Of a stretch of DNA of 64,000 nt, positions 1 through 11,179 are shown piece by piece. The stretch is from positions 11,444,145-11,508,144 of the forward strand of contig NC_081851.1 of assembly GCF_963259705.1 (NCBI RefSeq). Direction: 5' to 3'. Source of the DNA: Myotis daubentonii. Lineage: Eukaryota; Chordata; Mammalia; Chiroptera; Vespertilionidae. Position numbers and translations under genes: made by a program. The notes under the pieces were generated by a model. That model was given only the letters and a program-made list of their open reading frames with translations. It was not told the DNA's origin and did not search any database. Each line of letters opens with the position of its first letter. Positions within the stretch are counted from its first letter, which is position 1.

Positions 1-480
1 GGACCAGTTTAAATTTAATTGATATTCGTTAAAATGATTATAAAAGGTATAAACAGCTAATAAGATTTCTGTCTTTCTACAATACAGCCACATGACCCCT
101 GGGGGTTGCCATCTTGTAACAGCAAAGGCCCCTCCCTCTGATTTAGTCAGGGGTGGAGCTTTAAGGCACAGTTTTGCTGCAGTAATGTGGATGGGGCAGG
201 AAGGGTGCTTGCCTCGGGGGTTTATTTTTAAGCCAATCTCTTAAATCTAGAAAACCCTGCTTTCCTTAAACTAAGGACAATTAAAGGTTATATCAATGTC
301 TTTAAAAGGAACTGATAGCATTAATCCAGTTTCTAAAGTACAATTATTTCAGGTAGAAACTGGTTTCATACTGATCTTAAAGGACACATTTTTCCTCCAG
401 TTAACTTGCCAACTCAGTGTTCGGGAGACCCAGGATATGCCTAAGTTTAACCTAGGTTCTAGATAGTGTTTCTCTTAAAA
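1..480 (+). mobile_element. ERV internal fragment (non-coding)
   Basis: No coding frame is recognisable. The segment is homologous, in reverse complement, to two separated parts of the provirus at 6287-15436. Positions about 16-260 match about 12945-12540 (shared words around ggtataaacagctaa and ccatcttg), and positions about 335-470 match about 8750-8560 (shared words around tttcatactg, cacatttttcct and ggagacccag). The order is the element's 5' to 3' order, with the pol-bearing middle absent. The piece therefore lies on the + strand and belongs to an ERV that runs off the left edge of the window, probably the one ending in the LTR at 4174-4595. Confidence 0.6.
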
Positions 481-490
481 AAATTATTTT

Positions 491-706
491 TTAAATATAT
501 TTTATTGATTTTTTTACAGAGAGGAAGGGAGAAAGATAGAGAGCTAGAAACATCGATGAGAGAGAAACATCGACCAGCTGCCTCCTGCACACTCCCCACT
601 GGGGATGTGCCCGCAACCCAGGTACATGCTCTTGACCCGAATCGAACCCGGGACCCCTCAGTCCGCAGGCCGACGCTCTATCCACTGAGCCAAACCGGTT
701 TTGGCT
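491..706 (-). mobile_element. Ves-type tRNA-derived SINE
   Basis: Read on the minus strand, it opens with a tRNA-like head carrying an A box (TGGCTCAGTGGATA, + positions 679-692) and a B box (GGTTCGATTCGGGTC, near 634-648). The body has the repeated catcgatg / cctctctgt motifs and ends in an A-rich tail at the left edge. This layout is typical of Ves SINEs of vesper and related bats. An A/T-rich direct repeat (aaaaaaatt-like) flanks it near 478-489 and 707-716, consistent with L1-mediated insertion into the surrounding ERV. It is the only SINE I found in the window. Confidence 0.9.
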
Positions 707-2289
707 AAAAAAATTTTTTGAATGTATTGCTAATCACCTAAAAATGAAGGCTAAAAGTTCTAGCTACCTGGAAAGTATGGCCTTGGTGTTATAGGAGGAA
801 AAAGAAATGTTAAATGGATGGTAGACCAGTGAGCTGGGCTGGTCACTAATGGTGGATTGTGAGAAGGGCTGGACGTGTCCAAACTTCTCCTTCCTTGGTG
901 CCCCTGAAACGTCAGAGTGTACTTCTGGCCTTGATTTTCCGATGTGTTTAATCTGTCGATTTTGTTGTTTTGTCGAAATCCTCTTGAAGGACATTGAATG
1001 GCTCTTTCCTTCCTCTTTAACTTTTGGGGGATTGTGTGAATGGATTACTAATGTAGATTATCAAAGATCTCTAAGGGACTTGTTCTGTATCTGGAGGAAT
1101 GTCTTCTAGATGGTATTCACCGTCTCCGGGACTGCCGGAGGGAAGTCTAATCTCAGCCTGGCTAAGGGTTCGAATCTGCCTATCTTTTTAAAAGGTAGAA
1201 AAGAAGCATTCCTAGGCAATTTTCTACTGCCTCTGTTCAGGGACTTGTTCTGTATCTCGACACAACTGAAACTGATTTGTTGGTATTTTGTGGTATAAAT
1301 GTGGCATGCACCTCAAAGGTCTTAATGGGGAATGTATCTAGTTATCGTGTCTATTTAGTCTTGATTTCCTTGTTCAATATGAGTACCATTTCTATCTGGA
1401 TGAAACATAGGTCAAAAGTCCTGTCCTGGGATGTGGGAAAGGGAGGCCCCCACATCTGTTCCTGTCAGGCCCCCATCAGGGAACTTGGGCTATGTTCCTG
1501 TTATCTGCTCAAGATCCCAAGACTGTAAAAGTACTTGTTCACTGAAAGGGTGTAAGTATAAATGTTTATTTGATGTTTGCATGTCTACTTGGGTATAATT
1601 ATTTGTTCATGTAAGTGTGAAAGCCTGCGGGAAAAAAAAGCACACACTTGATTTCTTTAAGGCTGAGTGCTCTGACCTATAGCAAAGCGCCCTGAGTGGC
1701 CACTGGGATCTTTCCCCGAAAACGCTTTCTCTCTGTCAGAGGTGGAATCGGCCTGCCTAACCAGTAAACATTTCTGTCTGTTTGTTTGCTGGAAACTTTG
1801 ATTTGCTGTGTGATATTCTGTGCTAGGTTGGGATTTTGAAATTCTGGGGTAGATTTAAAAGGTATTTGTGGCTTTTCTAGTCTGATTGGGACATTTAAAG
1901 GTGGGGATCACAGTTCCTCAAGGCAGAGATTTCATGGGCCCTTCCCCCTGCCTGTGCTGTATTAAATAATACAGGCCAGTGTCATTTGGCTTGCTGGTTA
2001 AAGGAAAACAATGGGCCTTAGAATCTGTAAAGGTGGGCAGGAATGAATCTGGTCAAATGTACTGAAAGGGTTTGGTACCTGTTGCTGCTAGCAAAGGAAG
2101 GGCTGATACCCCCTTCTAGCGCATTCCCTTGAAAGAGACCTGGTTGCTGCTCTGCCACAAAGGGAACTGGTAGAAAGGCAAGAAAAAAGACCGCTGCAAC
2201 TAATAAACAGGGTTACCTTGAAGCCATCAGGACTTTGAAGTTCTCCAAAAGAGGAAAAATCTGACTAGGAGACCTGCGGGGACTGGGTG
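707..2289 (+). other. Probable ERV-derived non-coding stretch
   Basis: No conserved protein frame was recognised; the short open frames here show no retroviral motif I can name. A phrase around gggacttgttctgtatct occurs at about 1076 and again at about 1241, suggesting an internal duplication. It lies between ERV internal sequence on the left and an integrase remnant on the right, so it is most simply decayed internal sequence of the same element. Confidence is limited because no part was matched to a named domain. Confidence 0.4.
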
Positions 2290-2697
2290 GCTCTCCTATC
2301 ATGTTTGGCAGGCCACTCCCTATAAAACCCTTTTCTTCAACTATCTCTTTCCTTGAGAGGGCTCCAGAGGGCGCACGAGTACAATTGGCTGCGCCTCCAT
2401 GCTATCTACGAGACCAGCCCAACCCCAACTCCTTATCAGCACAAGCCAGGAGATTGGGTCTACGTCAGAAGGCACCACCAGAAGACCCTGGAGGCACGTT
2501 GGAAGGGTCCCTACACTGTGGTGCTGACAACCCCCACCGCCCTCAAAGTAGACGGTGTCGCAACCTGGGTCCATTACACTCACGTCCAGTCAGCGGACCC
2601 ATCCATGACCCGGAAAGACTTCATCACCAAATGGAGCATCGATCGAGATCAACGCAACCCGCTCAAGCTCAAGCTGCAGCGTGCTCGACCTGCCTGA
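2290..2697 (+). pseudogene. pol: Gammaretrovirus-like integrase C-terminus (pol remnant)
   Basis: From about 2353 to the stop at 2695-2697 the frame gives the SH3-like C-terminal domain of a class I (gammaretroviral) integrase. It has a PGDWVYVRRHH core, then LEARWKGPYTVVLTTPTALK and a VDGVATWVH stretch, the usual order for this family. The preceding 50 bases carry the typical FGRPLPI segment in a different frame (from 2301), so at least one frameshift lies near 2340-2360. The catalytic core, the zinc-binding N-terminus, RT and protease are absent upstream. It is a dead remnant that fixes the element's class and its + orientation. Confidence 0.85.
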
Positions 2698-2756
2698 TGC
2701 TACTAACATTGCTCACGATCACTCCTGTCACCAGGAACCCCCACAATAATGTATAA
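2631..2756 (+). pseudogene. env: Possible env leader overlapping pol
   Basis: A 41-codon frame starts at ATG 2631, overlaps the last 67 bases of the integrase frame in another phase, and contains a hydrophobic run (CLMLLTLLTIT) that looks like a signal peptide. Gammaretroviral env genes characteristically begin inside the 3' end of pol. The frame closes at 2756 and no recognisable surface or transmembrane env domain follows, so if this is env it is only its first few dozen codons. Confidence 0.4.
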
Positions 2757-4160
2757 CAGACTTAGATGATGCCTGCTTCTTCATGGACATGGCTCCAAAG
2801 AAACAAGCACAATTTATAGGATCACATGTTTAGTGGCAGATTTGGCTGCCTGAAGCAGCCATGATGCCAATATTATGTTTTATTGTATTGACATGTTATA
2901 TTGACCTTTGATTCTTTTGCAGGTTTAAATGTGTGTTTGCTGTCCTGGAAGGGGACTGTGTGGGGTGACCCCCAAAAGTAAAGGGTATCTAGCTGCCAAG
3001 AGGGCAGGTGCCCAACTGGGCAGGGAAGGGTGCCCATCAGGTTCTGTTCACTGTTGAGAGACAGTTGACAGTTGGCAGCATGTGTACTGCTTACAGGCCT
3101 GCGTGACCATGCCCATGTCAGGGGTAGTAAGCTGGAAAAGGCCTGTTTAGAATAGAAGGTCTAAGGCATGGTGATGCATAGAAAGAAAGTTTAATGCCAA
3201 CAATTACTGTTTTGTTATAACTCTGAAAAATCCATGAAAAGGAATTGGCAAGGAAAGTCAGAAAATCTTAGAGTAGAACAGTATGTTTTTCTCCTTATGT
3301 AATTCTTCCGAAATCTGGCAATGCTAAATAAGTCATGGCAATATATTTCTTTGCATAGATTCAATAAGACCAGTTCCTAATAATGGTTTTATTAAGAGAA
3401 AACTTTGACTGGAATATCATGTTTTAAAGAGCCTTGTCTGAGATCTAAAGACTTGAAGCCAGTAAGAATGCCACGAAGAAAGCCTGGTATCCTGCTTGGG
3501 AGCCCTGAAGATGGCTGGCGCTGAAGTGTCAGGCCGATGCCATACCATCACTGGCAGTTGGTAAGAGTAGAAGGGGAGCAGCAAAGATGCCTCTGCATCC
3601 CTTCAGAACCCCCACACACTCTGAGCCACAACAAGTAGGAGGACTACTGATATGGGTCTTAAAGCCTGGAGCATAGGCTCAGCTGGAGTTGCTACAGGTG
3701 TGGGATTCACCTAACTCAGCAGATACTGTAGGCAGGCTTGATGGAAGCTGGATGGCTTGGCTTCCTGGCCTACGGAGCACATTAAAATTCAACCATGAGA
3801 CTCCAGCAAAGGTAGTCAAAGACCATTCTTGTTGTGTTTATGGGGGATAAAATGGACACATATGTAATACCCTTTGTAATACTTTAAGCAATAAAAAAAT
3901 AAATAAAAAAAAAGAAAACATAAGGAGAGTAGATAAATTAATGTTGATTTGGCTTTTTGATAGCCATGGAGGAATTTTAAGAAGAAAAATACTATTTCAA
4001 TAGAGGTTGTTAAAGCTAAAATGGTTTCTTTCCCTTCCACCGGACCATTTGTTAAGCACATAGGGATAGTTCAGTTGATAGTTCTGTGTGCACAGTACGG
4101 GCCTCTAGCAGCGGAGGAATAGAAATGCAGTCCGTCTCATGATTGAGCCGGAACTTCCAA
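2757..4160 (+). mobile_element. Decayed 3' internal region of class I ERV
   Basis: There is no convincing coding frame. The part from about 3300 to 4010 is homologous, in reverse complement, to about 17460-16830 inside the provirus at 16064-20175; shared words lie around aataagtcatggcaatatat, caataagaccagtt and ggatggcttggcttcct. This shows that the two class I elements share a non-coding 3' internal module. Env coding capacity appears lost. Confidence 0.6.
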
Positions 4161-4173
4161 GAAAAGGGGGGAA
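4161..4173 (+). promoter_or_regulatory. Polypurine tract of ERV
   Basis: The purine run gaaaaggggggaa lies directly before the TG that opens the LTR at 4174. This is the expected site of plus-strand DNA priming. Confidence 0.8.
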
Positions 4174-4595
4174 TGAAAGGGCGAGGGCTATGCCCTCCAT
4201 CTTGCCCCATTTCCTCCATTTTGGGGCAGCAGCCATGTGCTCAGGAAGGTTCCTTCTTCCGGGAAGCCCAGGCCTCTGCTGGCCACGCCCGGAATCTTTT
4301 TAAACTAATCAATGACAATCAGGGGACATGCATGCCTTGGAGATGACCCCATCCTGTGTAAGAAGACGCAACTTGCACCTAGCCAATCAGAAGGGCCCAC
4401 AGTCATCTCCCCTCCCCTAACTCCACACCCCTATCAAAACCTCATTTTTTCCCACGGGCGGTCTCTCTCGTCTTGCCGTTGTGAGGATAGGAGCAAGACA
4501 TGGGTCTGTGATATTAAAGGACTCCTTGATTTTGCATCGGACATGGCTGGCTCCCTGGTGAGGTCTGTTGGGGCTCTTAAAATCTGGGCATAACA
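4174..4595 (+). mobile_element. Class I ERV 3' LTR
   Basis: It is bounded by TG (4174) and CA (4595), preceded by a polypurine tract and followed immediately by satellite DNA (ataaccaagatag). Internal signals include an attaaa-type poly(A) hexamer near 4515 followed by ttttgcatcgga. Its last 70 bases or so resemble the R/U5 end of the minus-strand LTRs at 16064 and 19730 (shared tgcatcgga, aatctgggc), whereas the U3 parts differ. The 5' LTR is outside the window. Satellite starts one or two bases from the position used by the other class I provirus. Confidence 0.85.
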
Positions 4596-6286
4596 ATAAC
4601 CAAGATAGTGGCAATGGTAAATTTGGACTTTAAGATAAATGAAGACAAGAGGGAGAAAGACAGGAAGAATCAGATAAATGTATTTTACTAAAGGAAGGTG
4701 AAAACCTACAGTAAACAAGCCAACAAATGCAGAGGAAAAAGTGCTGGAGTATTCATCTACCACAGGTGATACACAGGGTCTCCCAGAGGAACACACTTTA
4801 TAATGTGTATCACTCTATAAAAAATGCTTCAGAAAAGGGCATTATGAGAAGATGAAAACATTAATGGTCTCCATGAATAAATACCAGCAAGGGTAAAAAG
4901 GAAATGTGTTTGTATTTTTGTGAGTTTTCAGATAATGGGGAGGGAGCTAAGGAGTGGGAAGTCATGGGAGAAGGGAGTAATGTAAAATTCTTTAACTGGG
5001 GCAACAGACAAGCCATTCCATACTGAGCCAGACAACTAGAATAAGGACAGGGAGATGACTGAAGGGGGATTTTATCCTCAACACTTCCTCATACTGGCAA
5101 GGAAGAAAAGAAGCGGATATTTAATTTGTGTTTGGATTGATGGGGTGAGATGGATGGTGGTGGTCCCAGTCATGAGAAACAGGGTGTTGTGTTAGTGCTG
5201 GCAGTGTATAACAATGAATTTAATTTCCTTTTTACATGGTAGACTATTGAGTATTGTTAAACTATTGACAGGATTGTCAGCTCAAGATGGGAACTTTTAT
5301 GCCACAACTGGTACAGTTTTTCCTATAACAACTTGTTCTAAACTGCGTTGTTGATTATTAGAGATACTAGAGAAGTGTGGTTTCACTCTGTTTCACTGAT
5401 GATTCACATGATGTTACATTTGCCCCATACATGAGTAAGATATTAGTAATAAGGGAAATTGGGTATAGTGTACATGGTTATTATCTTCACAATTTTTCTG
5501 TAAATCGGGAACTATTCTAAAATAAAACATCCATTAAAAATATACTCAAAATCCTATTAAATGTTAATATTTGAACATAGTGGAATGGACCACTGAAATT
5601 ATGGGGGAGTATGGCAATTGTCTTAGAGGAATCAAAACCTGCCTGCCATATGCTGGACTATAATGGAACTAGAGGAAATGAGAGAAAGAGGTCAGTTTGG
5701 AAAAATTTTAGGAGTTAAGAGGAAGGTCTTGGTTCTATAACCATAGTGTCTGAGATTTCTGCATCCTCTGCCACCCCGCCCCTCCTGGATGGTCAAGCTG
5801 AGGCTTTGTGCTGTCAAGCCACACCATGGCAACCACTGATTTTAGCCAACCAGAGCTGAAGTGACTGGCTCCTCATTGACCTAAAGAGTATATATAGAGG
5901 CCAGTACCCTTTGAGTAGTGTCTGTTGACTCAAGATAGCGAAACTTAATAAGACGATATTGTAGACTAGTAGAGGTAAGGAGTAAGACTCCAAACACAAG
6001 GATGGATGAAGAAACTGCACCAAAAGTGAATTTATATTTGTATTGGGGGGGGGGCGGGTGGGATGGATGGTGGTGGTCGCAGTCATGAGGAACAGGGTGT
6101 TGTGTTAGTGCTGGCAGTGTATAATAATGAATTTGATTTCCTTTTTACATGGTAGACTATTGAATATTGTTAAACTATTGAAAGGATGGTCAGCGCAAGA
6201 TCTGATGTTTTATGCCGCAACAGGTCCAGTTTTTCCTTTAATAACTTGGTCTAGAACAGCACTGCTTGATATTGGAGATACTAGAG
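4596..6286 (+). repeat. Satellite array, left arm, block 1
   Basis: This is the forward-oriented complex satellite. The block contains the segment starting ataaccaagatag, a poly(A)-bearing stretch near 5413-5543, and a promoter-like block at about 5772-5900 (GC-rich box, ccatggcaacc, TATA at about 5888). The repeated segment with ctattgaatattgttaaa occurs at 5247-5270 and 6158-6180. The fossil L1-like part (taagatattagtaataaggg through ttctaaaataaaa) resembles the 3' terminus of old mammalian L1 elements. Short open frames such as the one at 6127 recur in many units with stops and shifts, and I regard them as non-coding. The last six bases (ctagag) are the target duplication of the provirus. 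Confidence 0.85.
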
Positions 6287-6835
6287 TGTCGAGTAAGACT
6301 CCCTCCATGTCCTGAGTGGTGTAGGATTCGGTATCTGAAAGAGGAGTTGCACAACAAATGAAAGAAAAAGACAAGAGATAATTTTGCAATATTGGGGGAC
6401 CAGGTGGCAAGTCCCGAAGGACTTCCTCCTCTGCTCAGGCTGCTCCAATCTTTTATTGATCTGGAGTAGCCCTCATTGTAAGGAGGTTTCAATGACACAC
6501 AGATCAGCAGACAATTACCAGGAATAGACAAAGTATCTGATTAACTCATCAATAGATTTCCCAGTGCAGGCAGAGTATCTCATTAGCTCATCAATAGATT
6601 TCTGGGAGTATCTAATTAAGAATAATCAACAAGGATCTACATATAAGTATCTAAGGAATTAAGGGAACTAAGGTGGGGATGTTTCAACTATTATTATCTA
6701 AATTAACTAAGTGGTTCCTAGATTAACTGGGTGGGGCACAGCCCTGCCCTTTACCAGGACTTTCAAGGGCTACTAGCTTTTGGGGGGGGTCTCTGTCTAA
6801 ACTCAGCTAGTGAAGACAATGAATGTACTCTGGCA
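6287..6835 (-). mobile_element. 3' LTR of class II provirus
   Basis: On the minus strand it begins TGCCAGAG at 6835 and ends CGACA at 6287. The R region carries an AATAAA signal (ccagatcaataaaag, near + 6450-6465). It is followed outward by the target duplication and satellite. A second copy of this LTR, in an inverted satellite context, is at 31968-32513. Confidence 0.9.
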
Positions 6836-6852
6836 TCTCCCCCTTATTTTTT
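6836..6852 (-). promoter_or_regulatory. Polypurine tract of class II provirus
   Basis: Minus-strand aaaaaataagggggaga ends immediately at the TG of the 3' LTR. The same tract precedes the LTR of the inverted copy (31951-31967). Confidence 0.8.
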
Positions 6853-8917
6853 CTTTAAAAAATAATCAAGTCCCAATTTCAGTGTCCAAAACTTCTGAGT
6901 CCATGTTTCAATGTCCAAAATTTCATGTGTACATGCCCGCAATGAAATGCTAGTTCTGGATGGTGGACAAATGCAGGATCGGTCCTCTGTGCTTTGGTCC
7001 TGGGCACCCTGCAGCGCCGCACAACTGCTGACTGCTAGCATGGCAAGGCGTCTTCCACCATCTCCATCTCTGAACCGTCCCTCCTGTCTTTGTGGCTGGA
7101 GCAGTCTGGTCAGTTTCTCTCCGGGATCCCTTGTTGCAGGAATCCACATGGTCTTGGAGTTGTTCTCTGAAAGTATACAAACATATTTTCGACCAAGGGT
7201 TAAAGGAAAAAACCTTACTTGGGGGTTTTTTCTTTAAAATGATCTTCCCTGGCTTACCCTGGCATAATGTGTGTTTTTTCTGGGTGTCTCGCTAATGAAA
7301 AAATTTTAATTTAGTTATAAGATCTATCTTCTTACATGGCGTTTTTTCCATTATATTTTTCCACTATCCCCCTTTTTTTTTATTTAGTTAGAAGGCTTCT
7401 TGGAAATTTTATAATGCAGTCTGGATACCTTTAAATATTAATTTTTTGCACACAAAAAAAGGAACCTGAACCTGCTTTAGGTTCATAGCATGTTTACCAC
7501 GAAATGAACATTTTGGTTAATACTTTTTGAACAATTACTTATTTCAAATTAGCCAAATTTAATTAATTTGAAAACTTGACTTTAATTTGAAAACTATTTT
7601 GCTGTCAAATTTAATATTTTAACAATAATCTTAATTTACACTGTAAATATTGATGAAAAGGATCACTTTACATCCTTGTGAAGGCTCTGAGCATTCCTGT
7701 TGTTAGGCTACATTTAGACATAGGGTCTGTTAGCCAAGCCTCCGTTTATCTGGATTCTGATTTCAGCTGGACCAAATCTCTTTTGTTATTTGGTTCCTGA
7801 TCTGGGCTGGGCATGAGAAGCAAGAAGCAGCCATGGGGATAGGAGCCCTTCCTCAGAAGGGGCGAGTGATCAAGCCCCTGCACCATTGGGGGGCTGAGGA
7901 TCTGTGCCCCACCTCTGTTGATCCCCAGGTTTTCTCCTATAGGCCCCCGACTGTGCCTGTCTTAGGTCGCCCCAGCCTGTGGGGTCTTACCTGTCTTTGA
8001 CTACCAGCCATCTCTGGGCCAAGCAGGGTGATGTGAGGTTCAGTTCTGTCTCCTTGATAGCCTATGTCCCTCTGGCCTCCATGCCCAGAAACTGCCTTTG
8101 GATCCCCTCGCCTGCTGGCGGGGCCCAGGCATTGATCATAGGGAACCCAGGTTTCTTCTCCAGAGAGGGCCCAGCTTATGCCATTGGGCAAGAGACAGAT
8201 CCATGGTACCAGCTTTTCATGATCTCAGCTTGAACAGAGAGCCTAGATAACTGTTGTAGACAACAGGAATCCTTTTGGCTATAAAAATTGAGAGAGGTCA
8301 ATACACAATGCTTAAGTGCCTTCCCCAGGAGGCCCTCCATGCAGTGGAAAGGAATAAATCCCTTCATGTAATACATTCCAATTCATTTGTAAATTTGTTT
8401 GGGATAAATTCGCAATATACTGTTGTAAAGCATCAAAAATTATTAATGAAACTTGTGGAATAATACCATGTGAGAATATTCTTTGTTCTAGGTCATGACA
8501 ACTTAAATTTTAAATTCAAGGTTTGGAATGAGGAACCTAGTTTAAAAAAAGAAGAAGAAATTTACAGAAGCAGAGACAGTATGCTATCTAAATTACAGTT
8601 CTGGGTCTCCAGAGCACTGAGTTGACAAGTTATCTGGAGCCCTCTGACTTTGGGATAGCTATGCTGTCCTTCCCAGGTAAAGGAAAAATGTGCCTTCTAA
8701 GACCAGTATGAAACTATAGTTTTTACCTGAAAGGATTGTTACCATACTTCACTTTACCGTGCCCCAGGTGGTCTCTGGGCTGTTCCTCTTATTCTGAGAC
8801 CAATGTACCTCCATAGGTGTCTTTCCATTAGCATCACAAGTGAAAAGATTTAGAGTAATTAAAGCTAGGTGCAGCCGACCTGTAGGTTATTTCTCCATCA
8901 TCCCCCTTTTTTGTTTT
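6853..8917 (-). mobile_element. 3' internal (former env) region, decayed
   Basis: This lies between the pol remnant and the 3' LTR, where env should be. No intact env frame and no named motif was identified. A purine-rich tract (minus aaaaaaaaagggggat) also occurs near 7360-7382 and another near 8898-8910, suggesting extra polypurine tracts or internal rearrangement. The part 6836 to about 8112 is duplicated, inverted, at 30697-31967. The part about 8560-8750 is shared with the ERV at the left edge of the window. Confidence 0.55.
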
Positions 8918-9372
8918 TCAAGTTGGGATTTTGAAAAGCTGATGAGACTCTGAAGCCTCTTTTAATAAAGCAACCAATTGATCAGCATGTGCCTTTCCCT
9001 TAGTTAATGGGCTAGGTAATATGCTGTGAGCCCTGATGTGGGTGATATAAAAAGGGTATTTTCTCTGCTGCACAATCTGTTGAACTTTTTTAAATAGTAA
9101 GAATAAACTTTGGTCATTAACCATTTCAACCGGGCAGTTTCAATTCTACTTACTAGGCCTGAAGCATAAGAGGAATCAGAAATTATGTTAACAGGCTGTT
9201 GGAAATCTTGCAGCGCAGCCTTAATAGCTTTTAATTCAATTCTTTGCACAGAGGTATGACTGGTCAGTATGACTCGGTCAGAATTTATAGTTTGATAGGC
9301 AGCTTTCCCATTAGATGACCCATCAGTAAAAACAGTTAAAGCTCCAGGAATTGGTTCCAGTCTAATATTTTT
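8918..9372 (-). pseudogene. pol: Betaretrovirus-like RNase H / pol fragment
   Basis: The minus strand reads through an RNase H domain: VFTDGSSNGKAAY (first catalytic Asp), then VQRIELKAIK (catalytic Glu), then NIISDSSYA (second catalytic Asp), all visible in one frame from about 9372 to 9124. A frameshift near 9070-9120 moves the continuation, an ITHIRAHS...LTKGKAHADQLV stretch, into another frame that stops at 8918. That last stretch is the usual link between RNase H and the integrase N-terminus; the integrase itself is missing. The upstream RT is not recognisable. The fragment identifies the provirus as class II but is not functional. Confidence 0.85.
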
Positions 9373-10405
9373 TGGTATAATGATGGAGGTCTTATATAAA
9401 AATTGTAGTAGTTTATATTTAAATAGGTGACAGCTAAGTTCCCCTGAATATCCACTTAGCCCAATTTGCCAATTTTAAGTCCGTTTGAAATAACATTTAT
9501 TCTTTTAACTTTACTTGTCCTAAGTTATGGACAGTAAATTACATTAATTAAAATTTGGTTATTAGTCTTTAAGTAAATGTACATAAACTTTGTTTAAGGA
9601 GGCAAAACACAAATTATTTAATTTAGCTTATGAGGCCCAATATATTGCTTTTTAATTTTAGTTAGACATCTGAAGGAAACCTCTTTTTATTTCCTTCCCG
9701 ACAGCTTTCTTTCTCACACAGCAACAAATGTAAGGAACATGGTTGCCTTTTGAGATTTTAACAAATACTGTCGCAAAGCTATATATTTCAAGTGATTTTT
9801 CATTTATGGTGACTAATTATTGTCAGATTTAGTATTTTAACCACAATCTGTAAATGTTAGCAATTATATTTTTAAAGAATATACTCTTTGGCTTATTTGC
9901 ATATACAGAGGGATCATGGGAAGCCTTCAGTAACTTTTTAGAAGAATTTTACTTTACTAGGATTCAATTGCTTACAAGGATTAGTAAATTCAGTAAAGTT
10001 TTATTTTGATACACGAGATGCAAACGCTGCTTCACTTCCAGCCTAATTTAAAATGCAGCGGCGAGGAGCTTTTGTTAGTTTAAATAAAGACATTGCTACT
10101 AATAAATCAATTTTTTCTTTTATTTGGCAGAAATTCCTTATGCAACCAAGTATAGTATATTTTGAAATATTGCACTCGGGGAAAACTGTCAAATACATAT
10201 CTAATTAAAACATTTTCAACACTTTTTAAACAGTTCTCAACATAATAGGATCTAGTCTTGACCATGGAATCAATTACTCTTAATTTGTTTATGATATATG
10301 CATAACTGTGGTTCTACTGAGAATTTAAGATATCTCTTAAAAATGTATCTACAAGCCTTTTAAGAAATATGACCTCTATTGTCAGCCCTTATAAAGCCAA
10401 CTGCT
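9373..10405 (-). mobile_element. AT-rich non-coding provirus interior
   Basis: This lies upstream (on the minus strand) of the RNase H fragment, where RT would be expected. I see no coding frame of useful length and no RT motif. It ends at the target duplication of the inserted HAL1. Confidence 0.45.
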
Positions 10406-10889
10406 TAAAACATTGGTCTGGGAGAAACCAAGATGGCGGCATAGGTTAACGCTGAAGATTGCTGCCTCCAACAACCACTTCAGAGATATAACTAAAGGAC
10501 AGAACAGACATCATCCAGAACAACAGGAAGGCTGGCTGAGTGGAAATTCTACAACTAGGAGGAAAGAGAATATCATACCCAGACTCAGAGGAGGCTCAGT
10601 GCTGAAGTGAAATACTCAGGTGCGGAGTGCGTGCGTGGAGCTGACTGGCAGCGGAGGGCGCAGTTGTTTTCAATCAGGAGGGAGTTTCAGACTCTGAGCT
10701 CCAGATCCGGGCGAGTCTCTGGGGACCCAGACTCAAACTGGAGAAGTGGGACTGTCTGGCTTCGGTCAGAACTCGAAGGCAGCTTTCTCTCCGAGTTTTG
10801 CAGCGGAACTGAGAGCAGCCATAACTGCTTGCTCCGCCCGCCCTGTAGATCCCCGGGGACCCAACCCAGCCAAGCCCTGCACATACGCC

Positions 10890-10987
10890 AAATGACTCAG
10901 ATGGCGTATTTGTTCCCAAAGTCATGCTTAATAGAAAAACAGATTTTAAAGTTTTTTTTTCCTTTTTTTGCTTTCCATAGTAATAGC
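10890..10987 (+). repeat. 98-bp block inserted in the HAL1 5' UTR, copy of 14128-14227
   Basis: From aaatgactcagatgg to ctttccatagtaatagc this block repeats 14128-14227, including its long T tract, with a few substitutions. The flanking HAL1 5' UTR reads on either side of it (cacatacgcc ... tcaggcaaaatc). The same sequence lies in the provirus about 3.2 kb away, in the same strand orientation. Confidence 0.8.
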
Positions 10988-11179
10988 CTCAGGCAAAATC
11001 TAGATTAGCACCGCCCTAGAGATCCAGCACAGAAGCTCTCCCACTGCAGACACAGCTGACTGTCATAGCCAGTTAGCCTGGAGGTCAAATCACCCCTGGT
11101 ATTACCGACAACAATCAAGGCTTAACTACAAGACTGCACACAAAGACCACTAGGGGGTGCACCAAGAAAAGATAAAAAA

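Noticed and set aside
6127..6315. Recurrent small frames in satellite units (MNLISFLHGRLLN... type) as a repeated gene family
   Set aside because: They recur because the DNA recurs. Lengths and frames vary between units, stops and indels are frequent, and they match no family I know.
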